Of a stretch of DNA of 64,000 bases, positions 31,056 through 42,670 are shown in pieces; the first letter of the stretch is position 1, and the number at the start of each line of letters is the position of its first letter. This DNA comes from Owenia fusiformis. Lineage: Eukaryota > Annelida > Polychaeta > Sabellida > Oweniidae. The stretch covers positions 29,028,684-29,092,683 of the forward strand of contig CAIIXF020000012.1 of the NCBI GenBank assembly GCA_903813345.2, read 5' to 3'. The notes beneath the pieces were generated by a model. That model was not told the DNA's origin and made no database searches. It worked only from the letters and a program-made list of their open reading frames with translations. The translations under genes and the position numbers were made by a program.

Positions 31056-33044
31056 TTCTTGGATGTGTGTGAGTCTAAGAGTCTGATCTACTTTCTGACT
31101 CACTGTGACTCATCATTCTTAGAAATAGCATTGTGATGTCATAGCACAATTGGTTGCTGGATTTAGAACTCAACAGCAAACACATGGGCATGTGAGTCTT
31201 GCTTGACAATTGCATTACCATGCTTGTTAGACATATCATGTGTGGTAATTGAGTCATTAAAACGAAATAAAGCAAAAATGACAAAAATATTCAATTATCA
31301 TTAAAAACCAATTCCACCCATGCTTACCCTTGTTACCATGGTTACGCATAGCTGAAACAATTTCAAATGCATTTAAATGAGAATTCGACACAAAGTAGAG
31401 AATTGATTGATCTATTCACTGTGAAAAAATTAGACTGATTGGGTGAAATTTAGTATGCCTATAAAATTTTGTCCATTACTTTTGAATCACCCCTCGTATT
31501 ATCGATTTGGCTATATTTTAAAAAATCATAAGTGTACGTTGTCAATTCGAATGTACGTTGTCCCATTGAACTTACTCAATTCACAGTAATGCAGGCAACG
31601 TATTTTTCATAACACTAATAGACAAGCTCAGATGCATTTAAAATTGAAACAGAACAATTACAAAATTACTTCAATTTGATTGAATTATTGAAACTATTGA
31701 GCACTTTTCAGATATATCATAAACGGGATTTTAAAAGTCATATCTATCAATGTAACTAACAAAACGTAACGTACAGACGCCAAATAATCAAAGAGGCTGA
31801 AAGCAAACTCCGTGGCAGTGCTAGTCTTCGACATATTCTATTCCGACCCGAGACACTGAATGGGAGTTTGGGCTGGAAGCTGCTAACACCAAATGGGCAC
31901 AAATTAACCACCACCACAACAATACTTTCATAAAATGAAAAGGCAAAAAAATCAAATTTACCTTTAAAATCTTGAAAATCATCTGTACAAAGGATACTTG
32001 AACATGTTCGTTAAAGATCACTTGTTACTCTTAAAAACCTTGATGGATTTTGAAATGAAATCATAATATTGTTTAATAATATCATATCTCATATCTGATG
32101 AATTTCATTAACAGGGACAACGTACATTCGAGTTGACAACGCACAATAAATACTTGAATAGTTATTAATCTCCGACCGTCCTAAATTGTGTATTTTAGAG
32201 AAGCATATTCTCATAAAAATATTCGACACTCTTAGACGACAGGCGAGGAAATTATCAAAAGAAATGTTATGGGTATTATATGGGTACATCAATCACGAAA
32301 AAAATCGAGCACTGTGTGAAAATCGTTTAACGCTACTAGAAAGTAAAATGTCTTCCCAAACGTACTTACTATCAAATCTACATCATTGTCTTTGCTTCAA
32401 ATCGGTTAATAGTGACACCGTACATCTAAAGTGTACAACGGCGTGTTTTGTCACTGTACGTTGTCGATGGTTAGACGTGTCTCATATTCAATTTAAGCTT
32501 ACCTCATTCCCCTTGGCACCTAGTGCAAATATGCAGAAATAATGTACTTAGCCAACCGTTGCACGACATTTTGAAAGATGATATGAGGTATGATGTATTC
32601 CACTGAAAGAGAACAATTTCTCAGGGCCTAACAAGCCTGCAAAGTTCACTTATTTCAGATATTCGTGAAGGTACAAGCTGGAAGTTTTAATCGGAATAGC
32701 ATGTCAATGATTGAATCTTAATTTTGGTCCTAATCTCACTATTTGAGAAAAATGTATACATATGGAAATCCCTTCGTCCTCGACATTTACCTCTTTATCT
32801 CAAAATATTTAAGACAAATTACTCTGATATCGTGTATATATTATAACAGTAGGTTAGGAGCATCATAAAATACGAATCAATTTATATTTTAGGTGGAATA
32901 AATATATGTGTTGCTTTGTTTGAAAATAGGTGAATGGCGAAAATTCGCCCTATTTAAAATGAATTTTGAAAACCTTTCGTCCTCCACTTTTCCACATACA
33001 ACAGAAAATACATACGTTTGCGAACAAAATCAACTATTTAAGAA

Positions 33045-33162
33045 ATAGACCGAAGAGCAGGGGTAATATTCGAACTATAATATTCGAAAAGCTTTACAGA
33101 AAACGTTTGTCCCTAGCCCTGCGGGGTGTATTCGACTATATTACCCCTGCTCTGAGGTCTAT
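33045..33162. repeat. Hairpin MITE, 118 bp
   Basis: ATAGACCGAAGAGCAGGGGT in the left arm pairs with ACCCCTGCTCTGAGGTCTAT in the right; arms of about 30 bp. Confidence 0.75.
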
Positions 33163-33726
33163 ATTACGATTCGAACATGAAAACTCATCAAAATGTTTCG
33201 AATATTCATTATGGTCCGCCATTACTACGCCCCGCCGTTATGACGTCACACATTACACGCATTACCAGGGGTATTCTTCGCGAATATACCCCGGGTGAAA
33301 TGTTTACTTTGTTTACAGTTAATAGAAAGCGTGAATACAGTCATGTTCGAATTATTAATAATAAACTAGAGTTTATGAGCAAAATAATCATGTATGATTT
33401 ATTGAAAATTTGTCTCGTATTTTTTTGTTTAAATTACACCTGAAAAGTTGAAGGTAACAAAAAATAAACAAAAGGGTCGCTTTCGACAGATTATATTTTT
33501 CAAACTATATGGGACGCTTACTAATAATCATCCTTTGAAATTACACTTCCATCTACCTTTATCAAGACGAAAAAGTATAATAGTCTAATATTGTTTGAGT
33601 TATGAGCGTTTAGAGACGAAAAATTATTCAAAATGTAACAAGTCGACAGCGGATATTTGCCAGATTATTTCAAGTAAAATCTCTTATTATAAATGCTGTT
33701 TTAAATAATATTCAAATGCGTCGAGC
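33163..33726. other. No gene seen
   Basis: AT-rich DNA with one GC-richer patch (33,230-33,300). Nothing recognised. Confidence 0.4.
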
Positions 33727-33945
33727 ACAATGATTCCCAGCCCTCTGAAGTTTTAAAAATAAAAATACCTGGGTGTTAATCCATGGAAAATCCTTGAAAA
33801 TGAGAAATATATGTTTTTGGATTATATGGTGCAATAGTCAATAAAACGTTTTAAAGTGTATTCCTGTTTTAAGATGAAAAACATAAGCGAAATGCATGAA
33901 AAAACTCCCCCAATTCACTCTGCAAAAAACTCGCGCCCCTTTCGC
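33727..33945 (+). repeat. Dispersed repeat, second copy at 63,127
   Basis: Shares long blocks with 63,127-63,330 in the same orientation, for example AACATAAGCGAAATGCATGA and CAATGATTCCCAG. Unknown family. Confidence 0.8.
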
Positions 33946-34198
33946 ACAATTCATATTTTAACACTAAAGCTGGTTAACCTTAGATAAAAATAAACCACCG
34001 CAATTAGACTTAATGGCTAAATTATACACACCAAAATATTGTTTCTTTTCCAACTTTTTATTCAACCACATAATTACACGAAGGCTTCAAATGAATATTC
34101 GGGATTATCCAAAAACCGATCGCGATTAAAACACTTAAATCATTTCATGCAACATGTTTCGGTATTATGATCATGCATATGTATTATTCTAGAAAAAC

Positions 34199-35875
34199 AT
34201 GGCAACTTCAAGAGAGGCTATTGCCATAAGAGACCACCTCGAATGCCCAGTTTGCCTAGAACAACTGAAAGATCCTAAACTGACCCCAGAGTGTAGCCAC
34301 ACTATTTGTTCCGGATGCTTGGACGACTGGGCGGCCAAGAATCGAGGAAAGCAGTGCCCTTGCCCAGAATGCAACTCACTATTCGACATGCCTGAAGGTG
34401 GCGCCAATAATTTGAAGTCCAACTTTAAGATAATGGCTATACTAGAAACTTTAAGCTCGAAGAAGGCTTCAAAGAAGATGTTTTGTGAATCACACCCGGA
34501 GGAAGCGATTAAGTTTTACTGTCCGCCCTGCAACAAGGTTTATTGTAGAGACTGTGCTGTCACTGAACATAGTGGCCACAAAGGAATCGATTTAGTCAAA
34601 GCTGTTGCTCAAGATATGACTGATATTAAATCAGTTATCGAAAGTGCACGTAATAGAGAAGTTGAGATTGAAGCCGCAATCACTTCAGCCAATTTGTGTG
34701 AGCAAAATATCAGGGGAAATGCTGATGATGTAAAAGACAGCATTGATTCTGCTCGCCAAACCCAAATGGACTTACTGAACAAACATTATGACGCATTGAA
34801 GGTTGAAGTTGATAACATGAAAGATGAAAATATTAAAAAAATAAAAGCACACGTTACCGATCTAAAACTACAAATTATTCCCATCGTCGATGCTCGGAAA
34901 CGTCTAGAAACCCAGCAAGTACAAGCCCATCCAGCTGAGATTATCGATATGAGAGATGAGATTGCACAAAAGAAACGAGAATGGGCAATACCCCAGGACG
35001 TCGAATTCAAGGCACCAATTGTCATACGACACGATGAAGGGAACGCAAGTGAAACAGGTCTAGAGTTTGGAAAAGTTTCAGTCTTGAAGTGTGATGTGAT
35101 GGAACCTGTAAAGATACAGAAGCAAGGTAACACTAGGCCTACGTTGTATAACATCACCATATTAGAGAACGGAAATCTAGTTACTGCGCATGATAAAAAA
35201 GGTATTACCATAGTAGACCCCGACACTTTCACCTTAAACAACCACATTGCTATGGAATGTATTAGGCTCACATCGATAGGAAATGAAATCATGGCAGTTG
35301 ATCGGAAATCTAAAACCATTAGCATACTGAGCCATGAAGGTGTCAAAGTAGGGTCAGTAGATTGTGTGGAGGCTCCAGTACATTGCGTTGCAGCAGCTTC
35401 AGCACATGAGTTGGCAGTCATACAGGGTTATTCATCAGAGAACAAATTATTATTCATCAACCTTACTAACAATGCTATAACATCTACTTGTAACGTAAAG
35501 AGTGATGGTAAAGTACCCTACATGGCAATCTCCTCCAGTAAGATAGCAATCATTTCATACACCAAAGATAATATCGTTGTTGGTTATACACAGAAGGGTG
35601 AGATTATTTTCAAATATGACCCACAAAATGAAGAACATAAACTTTCTGCATGGGGGTTATGCATAGATCCGTTTGGGAACATTATTGTAAGTAGTGACGA
35701 CACTAACGCAGTTCACCTTCTCAGCTCAACTGGAAAGTTCAAGAAGCTACTAGTCGATGAGAAAGATGGCGTCAAAAACCCTATGGATGTCACATTAGAC
35801 AAGCATTGTAACCTGATTGTCGGATGTTGGAGAGGTGAGGTCTACCGCATCAAGTACCTAGAGGAAGCGGAGTAA
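34199..35875 (+). CDS. TRIM-family RING E3 ubiquitin ligase, intronless
   Basis: A 558-residue protein on a single exon, from an ATG with A at -3 and G at +4 to TAA. Domain order is the tripartite motif: a C3HC4 RING at residues 16-58 (Cys16, 19, 32, His34, Cys37, 40 and the C-terminal CPCPEC), a B-box2 at about 94-133 (CESH...CPPC...CRDC...HSGH), a coiled coil at about 140-260, and a C-terminal region at about 300-555 of repeated beta-strand-like segments (GNLVTAHDKKGITIVD, GNIIVSSDDTNAVHLLSSTG, NLIVGCWRGEVYRI) like the NHL/propeller ends of invertebrate TRIMs. By family it would transfer ubiquitin to substrates bound through the propeller. Single-exon TRIMs are often expanded, sometimes by retrocopying. 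The frame is intact and the codon use is balanced. Confidence 0.95.
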   Translation: MATSREAIAIRDHLECPVCLEQLKDPKLTPECSHTICSGCLDDWAAKNRGKQCPCPECNSLFDMPEGGANNLKSNFKIMAILETLSSKKASKKMFCESHPEEAIKFYCPPCNKVYCRDCAVTEHSGHKGIDLVKAVAQDMTDIKSVIESARNREVEIEAAITSANLCEQNIRGNADDVKDSIDSARQTQMDLLNKHYDALKVEVDNMKDENIKKIKAHVTDLKLQIIPIVDARKRLETQQVQAHPAEIIDMRDEIAQKKREWAIPQDVEFKAPIVIRHDEGNASETGLEFGKVSVLKCDVMEPVKIQKQGNTRPTLYNITILENGNLVTAHDKKGITIVDPDTFTLNNHIAMECIRLTSIGNEIMAVDRKSKTISILSHEGVKVGSVDCVEAPVHCVAAASAHELAVIQGYSSENKLLFINLTNNAITSTCNVKSDGKVPYMAISSSKIAIISYTKDNIVVGYTQKGEIIFKYDPQNEEHKLSAWGLCIDPFGNIIVSSDDTNAVHLLSSTGKFKKLLVDEKDGVKNPMDVTLDKHCNLIVGCWRGEVYRIKYLEEAE

Positions 35876-38136
35876 CTAATACGTGTTTGAAGGCCTCTTC
35901 AATATAAAACATTTAGAACCGATAATACACCATAATGGATTGAGTCATCTTGATCCATCAAGGTATGACTGAAGGAATACACTGGTTTAACAGTATGGGA
36001 TTTAGTTAACCATTAACGTGAATCCACGTACAATGTGTACGGAAGCCTTGTAAAGTGTTGTAAGTTGATTTCAATCATAGTACTATCTGACTATCTAGGA
36101 CGTGACGTTCCACTTAGTACCCTACCATGGGTGTGTTATGGCAAAAAGCCTCGAAAATAGAAAAGTGAAATATTCGCAGAAATAGACAAACATAATGAAC
36201 TCATGTCGAATTTGCCCCAATGGACATTGTTAAAGTAAATATAAACAACTTTATGTAGTTAATCCAAGACAATGTTTCTAAACTGAGTCATCTTTAATGG
36301 ATGAGTCTATATAGGAATATTCGATGATTTTGAAAATATATCACTTATATATCCATGAGTGGGTATTGATATCTTCACGAGTAAGCACAGCGAATGAGTG
36401 AAGATATTGATATTAAAAAAAGAAAAAAAATGGAAAAAATTGAAAACACATTTGCTTATAACAAAATATTGTAGTTAAACGCTTTATATCCAGAAGCATA
36501 TCAATCGGACTAGATTTATATGTAGTATTACTGCTGAACAAAAAATAAACACGAATTTTTAAAAAATTGAACAAAATCGAGACTATCACTTTTGAAATCA
36601 TCGAATATCACTTTTTAAGAAGTGATCATTTGGGGTTCGCATTTCTGACATTAAATTATAGTTTCTATAACATAATGTCAGAATTGCTTATTTGGGGTTT
36701 CATTCTCCATATTTCATTCTTACCAAATGGTATCATATCCTGTCTTTTTAAACTTGTATTGATTACAAGAACAAAACGAATATATATTAATAATATTACA
36801 CGTTGTATGACCTCCTAATCCATTGTGGTGTCGCCTCGAATAGCTATCCACGATACTATTCCGCGGCACTGGCCACCTTGTCGGCTATCTCAGCGCATCC
36901 ACGTATGCCTGAACGCAATTCTACGGGAGGTTTGCTTTGCACTATTATTATTTCATTCCAAACATTTAAACTGCCCCTCGGGCAGCTTTGACATGTTTGC
37001 AGTCTTGTTGGTACTTTACGCTGTCACCTCTCTCAGGTGTGCTACACCTGAAATACCAGTATTTCAGGGAAGCTCTAAAGTTAACTTTTCTTCATATAAA
37101 ATCAATGGAGAATGGATTTCCGTTTTACTTTAAGCCCCAAGTGCAAATAAATAAATATATGATATATTATATATTCTTACGTTATTCATGTCTTACTGAT
37201 TTGAGAGAAGCATAAACGATGGTTTGGGGATTTTTTGCTAAAACATGATATCTTGATCCACATATCAAATGTCTCCACGTAATATTCGATCTAATCCATG
37301 CAACCATGGGATAAAACATCTATTTTTCTTTGTTAAATTGAAATCGTACTGATATTTTCCGTCCCCATCCCTTTGACGAAAATCTCTTTCATGAAAATAT
37401 TGTATTGTATGAATCCTATACCTTATCCCAGCAATGAATATTTTAACATTTTAATAGCATTTTAATGTACCCAATGAACCCAATCACCTGCGACGGTTAC
37501 ATGATTGTAGTTTAATTATTTCGGATTCTTGTAGGTTTCCGGTACTCACAGGTATTTCATCACGATAACGATTAACAATGTTGTTGTAAACTGTCTGTTT
37601 TTTATTTATCACAATCTTGAACGCATTTGAGACAATTCCTACTTCAAAGTGGTTGTCGTGTTCATCTTAAGGTATAGTGTGATTGCGATCCAAATGTTGA
37701 ATTAGATGATCCCGAGTTTCAGAATCGTAGCATGATCCAAAACATACTTCCATCGACTGCTACCTGGTTGAACCTACATGATACAAAATAGCAACAATTA
37801 CAATTATGGGGACCCAAAACTCGGAAAATACAATAACTGGTGTTAAGTTGTGCACCTGCATTTGCCACATTTAACAGTTGTGTTGTGATTTGCATGTTGA
37901 ATATAGTTCCGGGTGAAAAATAAAAAATACATAAAATAAATTATATCTTAATGAAATCAAATTAATCAATACACAAAGTAGTTAGGTTGTTAATCTTTAT
38001 TGTTGGAAAGTTTCAAGTAATTTTATCAAAAACCGACAAAAGTTGAGAAGGACGTCCAAAACTTTTGGATCTCCCCTCGTATATGTGGGGAAAGAGTATA
38101 TTAATAAACCACAATTAAAAATCAACATATATTGGA
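35876..38136. other. No gene seen; one hairpin
   Basis: A palindrome GATATCTTCAC...GTGAAGATAT at about 36,368-36,410 resembles those at 38.4 and 39.1 kb. A mariner-like end (ACTTTTGGATCTCCCCTCGTA) stands alone at about 38,060-38,084 with no partner found. The rest is unrecognised. Confidence 0.45.
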
Positions 38137-38408
38137 TATTATCCTACACTTAGTGTACTAAATGTATAATAACATTAAAAAATAAATTTGATATTTATTG
38201 GCAAAATGAATATCCGGAGGATATCGTAACGATATACTCCGGGCGGAGGATATCGTGACGATATACTCCGGAAAACCCAATATGCGGAGGATATTGTGAC
38301 GATATACTCCGCTTGTTGATTTCCCGCCAAACTGACTCTATTTGTCATGGAATTCATTTTGCAATGATATTATACATTTAGTACACTCCTTGTAAGTGTA
38401 GGATAATA
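38137..38408. mobile_element. TIR element containing triple palindromes
   Basis: Ends TATTATCCTACACTTAGTGT and its complement-like ...AAGTGTAGGATAATA bound 272 bp. Inside, three copies of a 27-bp palindrome (CGGAGGATATCGTAACGATA...) lie at about 38,215, 38,244 and 38,285. A related but more decayed copy is at 38,870-39,115. Confidence 0.75.
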
Positions 38409-38411
38409 AGA

Positions 38412-38552
38412 ACATCCTATGATTTTTTTCAGAATATCATTTTAATCTACTCGGTGATATTGATATATGCACTCGTTCGCTTCGCTCTCTCGTGCAGATA
38501 TCAATATCACCTCGTAGATAAAAATGATATTCCTCAAAATCATAGGATATCC
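38412..38552. repeat. Near-perfect palindrome, arms about 60 bp
   Basis: CATCCTATGATTTTTTTCAG... and its inverted partner ...CAAAATCATAGGATATCC enclose TCGTTCGCTTCGCTCTCTCG. A second copy is at 39,120-39,255. Both sit directly beside a TIR element, so the pair was duplicated as one module. Confidence 0.8.
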
Positions 38553-38869
38553 TATAAATATTATATAATCAAATAAATAGGTGTCAATGTAAATATCGAC
38601 TTTACATTATGTGTTGAAAATATCAATATTTGAGTCCATACTAAGACTAGACATTAAAGTAAATGAACGTTATGTCAGTTACTTACTGCTAAACACACTT
38701 CCAATATCACATCATATCATTTGATATAATTTTATCAACTTGTTGCTACCAAATACATGTAGCGCAACACTCATTCGACATGCTTTAAGTCGTGTCGATA
38801 TATCAACTTGATATCAACTAGTTGATTTTAATGATATCATTCAAAATGATGTAATCTTGTAGATTGGAT

Positions 38870-39255
38870 AAGCTGTACACTTAGTATAATAACATTAATA
38901 ACATTAAAAAATAAATTAGATATCTATTGGCAAAATGAATAACTGGAGGATATCGACACGATACTCTGGAAAACCAATATGCGGAGGATATTGTGAAGAT
39001 ATACTCTGCTTGTTGATTTACCGCAAGATTGAACTTTTTCGAACTTTTTGGCATGAAATTTCATTTTCAATGATATTATACATTTAGTACACTCCTTGTA
39101 AGGTGTAGGATAATAAGAACATCCTATGATATTTTTAGAATATCATTTTAATCTATTCGGTGATATTAATATCCACACTCGTTATCTTCGCTCTCTCGCG
39201 CAGGTATCAATATCACCTCGTAGATAAAAATGATATTCCTCAAAATCATAGGATA
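38870..39255. repeat. Second copy of the TIR plus palindrome module
   Basis: Diverged repeat of 38,137-38,552, with degraded inner palindromes (GGAGGATATCGACACGATAC) and the same CTTCGCTCTCTCG-centred hairpin. Confidence 0.75.
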
Positions 39256-39540
39256 TCCTAATAGAGTTGCATTATGTGTTAATATAAATATATCATGTAG
39301 TTACACCATTGTTTTGTGGAATGTAGAGAAATGTGAAAGTAGGGTTTTCACCGATATCCTGATGAATATCCATATTATTATATACTTCTCAAAAGCATAG
39401 GATATCCTTTATTTTATAATATAATATAATTGCAATGTATGTTAATATATATAAATACGTGTAGTTAAACCATTGTTTTGTGGAATGTAGAGAAATATGA
39501 AAGTAGGTTTTTGACCGATATCCTGATTAAAGACACCACT
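39256..39540. repeat. Direct duplication of about 170 bp
   Basis: ACCATTGTTTTGTGGAATGT and the bases after it, through the CCGATATCCTGAT block, occur twice (about 39,305 and 39,468). Confidence 0.75.
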
Positions 39541-39793
39541 TGGCTTGTATTGTAGTCTAACCCAATGTTATAAAGATTGTCAAATGTTAATTTTTTATTT
39601 TAAATAATGTTTTTGAAGGTATTTTTGTTGCACAGATAATGTATTTTATTCCTAATCGTGTCTAATGTCTAAAAATCCGTAAAAACTTATTTCAGGGAAT
39701 AGTTTAACATGTTTCTGCTAAAAAATAGTGTAGGTTTCCACATTTATTATTTTGGCAAGCTCATTGATGAATTCCAGATTTCTGCATCTTTAA

Positions 39794-40406
39794 CCCTAGG
39801 AGCTCTAAGGTAAAAAAGTTACACGAACACCTAAGGGGGGGGGGTCAAAGGGGCACCCCTTGTAAATTTTTTATTAGTGGAGCTAGGATGTTCAAACTTT
39901 CCCCAAATATACTTCATTCAATTATCTACAACTTGGTGTAATATCTTTAACAACTTTGATGATGTAAGATTGCGTAATTTTGTTCTTTAAAGACAACACG
40001 TTGGTGCGAACTTTTTCCGCTTTTGTCTATTGAAGATGATAATTACATCATAACGATTTAATAACAAATTAGTAAAGCTACGATGTTCAAACTTCCAAAA
40101 ATATACTTCATTCAAAACTTGGTGTAATAACTTTAACAACTTTGATAATGTAAAATTGCATAATTTTATTCTAAAGACAACACGTATGGTAAAAATAGTG
40201 CTAGCTTTTTTCGATTTTGTTTATTGGAGCTGATGATAGCATCATAATAAATCAATTACCCTATATGCAATTTTGTTGATTTTTTCAGAAAACATTTGCT
40301 ATATCTGTAGCTCCAGCTAGTGAAAATTTGAAGATCCTACCAGATGCCAATAAAAAGTTATGGGGGAAAAACTCATATTGACCCCCCCCCCTTAGGGCTT
40401 CTAGGG
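39794..40406. mobile_element. piggyBac-type MITE, 613 bp, with TTAA duplications
   Basis: Starts CCCTAGGAGCTCTAAGG, ends CCTTAGGGCTTCTAGGG, and is flanked on each side by TTAA (39,790-39,793 and 40,407-40,410), as in piggyBac elements. An 11-G run lies near the left end and a C run near the right, themselves roughly complementary. The interior holds an imperfect tandem repeat of about 190 bp (CAAATATACTTCATTCAA-type blocks). No transposase frame. Confidence 0.85.
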
Positions 40407-41071
40407 TTAAATCCAAGAAACTTCATAAATTGAAAAGAAATAATGGGTCTTTTATCAGATATTATACTTTGAGTAGTAAAATATATAATTGGGAAATTAT
40501 AATTTGGTCAGCTTCTGTATCCCATTGTACATTGTTGTACTGTAGTTCTACGGGGAGGGGAATAAGAACTTTAATCTCGGTTAATTACATAATCCTGCCT
40601 TGGGATTGAAGGAAAACTGTTTTAACATAGTCTAGATTGGAATATATATTGGCCCTGGTAGTATATTGATTTCCTGTACAAGGACGCGATGTTGGCGATT
40701 GGAAATCTTAACCTTTGTCATTATGCCTTGCAGTATCGCTCCTTGTAGGGAAACAGAATCCACATTCTGAATATCAAGCCACCTTAAAACATTTCATCTT
40801 CTGTATATCTTAATATTGTTGACCATAAAGTCGTTGTAGGACTTGATTTTTGGATACAGAATCCACATTCATTACAATTTCTGAATTGATATTTGTCACT
40901 TTGTTTCGAGATGTACATTATATTATACATTCAGTATTGTAAATTAACAAAGACAATATGATTGTAACACCAGTAAGATTTATTAGAAAAATGAATTGAG
41001 ACGATCCAAATCTACATGTGCATTTGAGCAACTTCTTACTATGCTCACATGATGATTAGAATTATCATATA

Positions 41072-41510
41072 CGAGGGTTGTCCCAGAAGTAATACACTAT
41101 ATGCTCTAACTTTATCAATAATTGATATTTTTCCATGAAATTTTCAGTAAAGGTTTATTTGAGACATTTTGATTTTTCTACAAATTTTCATGTTGACTAA
41201 TAAAACTAAATTGATGTTATAATAAAATCAAGTTGGTGAATTTCCGAAACGTTTTGATCATTTAAATGTAAAAGAAAGAAATATTAATAAAATAACACTG
41301 GATCTTTTCATAATTAGAAAATTTGGTAACTGCCCCGCCCACCCCTACCTCTTGTTGCTATAGCAACCATATTAATATTAATGTTTGATGCTGAAACTTC
41401 AGGATATGATAGATAAATCTTCAATTGTTATATACAAAACAATTCAGCAGAATTTAAGAATATTGAAAAAAGTTAGAGCATATAGTGCATTACTTCTAGG
41501 ACAACCCTCG
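41072..41510. mobile_element. Mariner-type MITE, 439 bp, TA target duplication
   Basis: CGAGGGTTGTCCCAGAAGTA at the left and its near-complement ...TTCTAGGACAACCCTCG at the right; the TIRs are about 42 bp and flanked by TA. No open frame. The ends begin CGAGGG like the 28.5-kb mariner but differ after that, so it belongs to another mariner lineage. Confidence 0.85.
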
Positions 41511-41907
41511 TATACTGATCAAAATGTGTGAATTACGAATTTACAAATCCCGATACAATGGCTCTCAATGAGATACATGTACATGTACTTTACTTAGAAA
41601 CTTACATTTTTTTGATTGAAGGCTGAACAATAGTGTTGCATATTTCCCCATTATACTTATATAATTGCAACTCTTGATTATTTGTAGCTCTAATCTACAG
41701 GTATATTAAAAGCACTTGTTGAAACAAAATAAAAATCTAAATATTCACCTAAAACTTCTTTTTTTAAAGTTTACATCAATAAAATCGGACTTGGGTGCTT
41801 GTGACACTTTCCTTTTACTAAACTATAATGGTCTTGAAAATTCTATATCGAGTATAACAAGCTTACAGTGTAATTTACAAATATGTTATTCAATTAAGTT
41901 GAAGACA

Positions 41908-42062
41908 CTGCATCAAATGTGGAATTTCTAGTAATTTCTAGACGTGCTTAGTCGGTCTAGAAACTCCGTGTATCTAGAGATTTCTAGGCGTGCTTAGACG
42001 TGCTTAGAGCTGGCGTGGACAGAGCGTGACTAGAGTCTAGAAATCTCTAAGCACGCCGTGGT
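41908..42062. repeat. One-ended copy of the CACTGCATC repeat family
   Basis: Begins CACTGCATCAAATGTGGAAT like the element at 49,293, followed by several CTAGACGTGCTTAG-type subrepeats. The opposite end is missing. Confidence 0.65.
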
Positions 42063-42354
42063 TAGACACAAGACAAAATTAGTCGTTATTAAATTGCCAT
42101 GTGAGATTTTGCGCTGTATATGGAAACATTTAAATTATAATTTACCGCATGTGTTAATATTTCGTGTTTTGCTTGAGCTAAATACGGGATATCAAATCAA
42201 AAAGAGTATGTTTTCACTTTATATCCGACTTGAGTCACGAAAAGTACATCGCAACATGGCTTCTTAATTGTTAACTTGTTATAAATTAATAGGGTCTGTT
42301 TAAATGGGTATTTCCACTAATCAACACCCATTATTTCGCATTGACAAGTACCAG

Positions 42355-42670
42355 GGCCGAATCCAGCATTTGCTAAGGGGATGACTTTTGAATTATTCCA
42401 GGGGTGAGGTCACATTTGATATTTGCTCAAAAATTACACGAAAACTGCTCAAAATGGTGAAAGAATTATTGGCCAGGGGATACAGTATTATTTTAAACTA
42501 GACATCTCTATCGGCGAGGGGGGGCTTACTTATTCCAGGGGTGGGGTCACATTTGATATTTGTTCAAAAATCACACGAAAACTGCTCAAAATGGTGAAAG
42601 AATAATTGGCCGGTGGATGCAGTATTATTTTAAACAATACATTACTGTCGGCGAAGGGGAGGGGGCTAAC
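42355..42670. repeat. Tandemly doubled G/C-tract repeat
   Basis: A unit of about 150 bp occurs twice (CCAGGGGTGAGGTCACATTT at about 42,400 and CCAGGGGTGGGGTCACATTT at about 42,537), each with ACTGCTCAAAATGGTGAAAG. Same family as 18,536-18,668. Confidence 0.75.

Larger units (their letters stand above)
28542..31496 (-). mobile_element. Mariner-family DNA transposon, 2,955 bp, TA target duplication
   Basis: Perfect inverted ends of about 40 bp begin CGAGGGGTGATTCAAAAGTA and are flanked on both sides by TA (28,540-28,541 and 31,497-31,498), the mariner/Tc1 target duplication. It encodes a transposase on the minus strand. It is about twice the usual 1.3 kb because of an intron, two nested inverted-repeat insertions (28,676-29,038 and 30,383-30,890) and long flanks. 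The identical ends suggest a fairly young insertion. Confidence 0.95.
27960..32490. mobile_element. Long inverted-repeat (foldback-like) element, split by mariner
   Basis: The left arm (27,960-28,540) and right arm (about 32,180-32,490) are inverted copies. They share GACAACGTACAGTGACAAA, GTACATCTAAAGTGTAC-like blocks, AAAAATCGAGCACTG and CTTAGACGACAG. The left arm carries the end module twice in tandem (about 27,990 and 28,165). A second inner inverted pair, GTACGTTGTC-rich, lies at 31,536-31,572 and 32,104-32,140. Outer ends read ACGCCTAACCATCGACAA or its complement. No protein-coding part was recognised; a mariner sits in the left-centre. Confidence 0.7.

Noticed and set aside
34786-35421. 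A 211-codon minus-strand frame inside the TRIM gene
   Set aside because: It is the antisense shadow of a well-supported TRIM coding sequence and shows no domain.
36825-37215. Overlapping frames of 102 and 75 codons downstream of the TRIM gene
   Set aside because: No domain, no acceptor or donor consistent with an exon, and composition like the surrounding non-coding DNA.
38031-38084. Mariner element
   Set aside because: Only one end-like sequence (ACTTTTGGATCTCCCCTCGTA) is present; no partner end or transposase was found, so it is noted only as a possible remnant.
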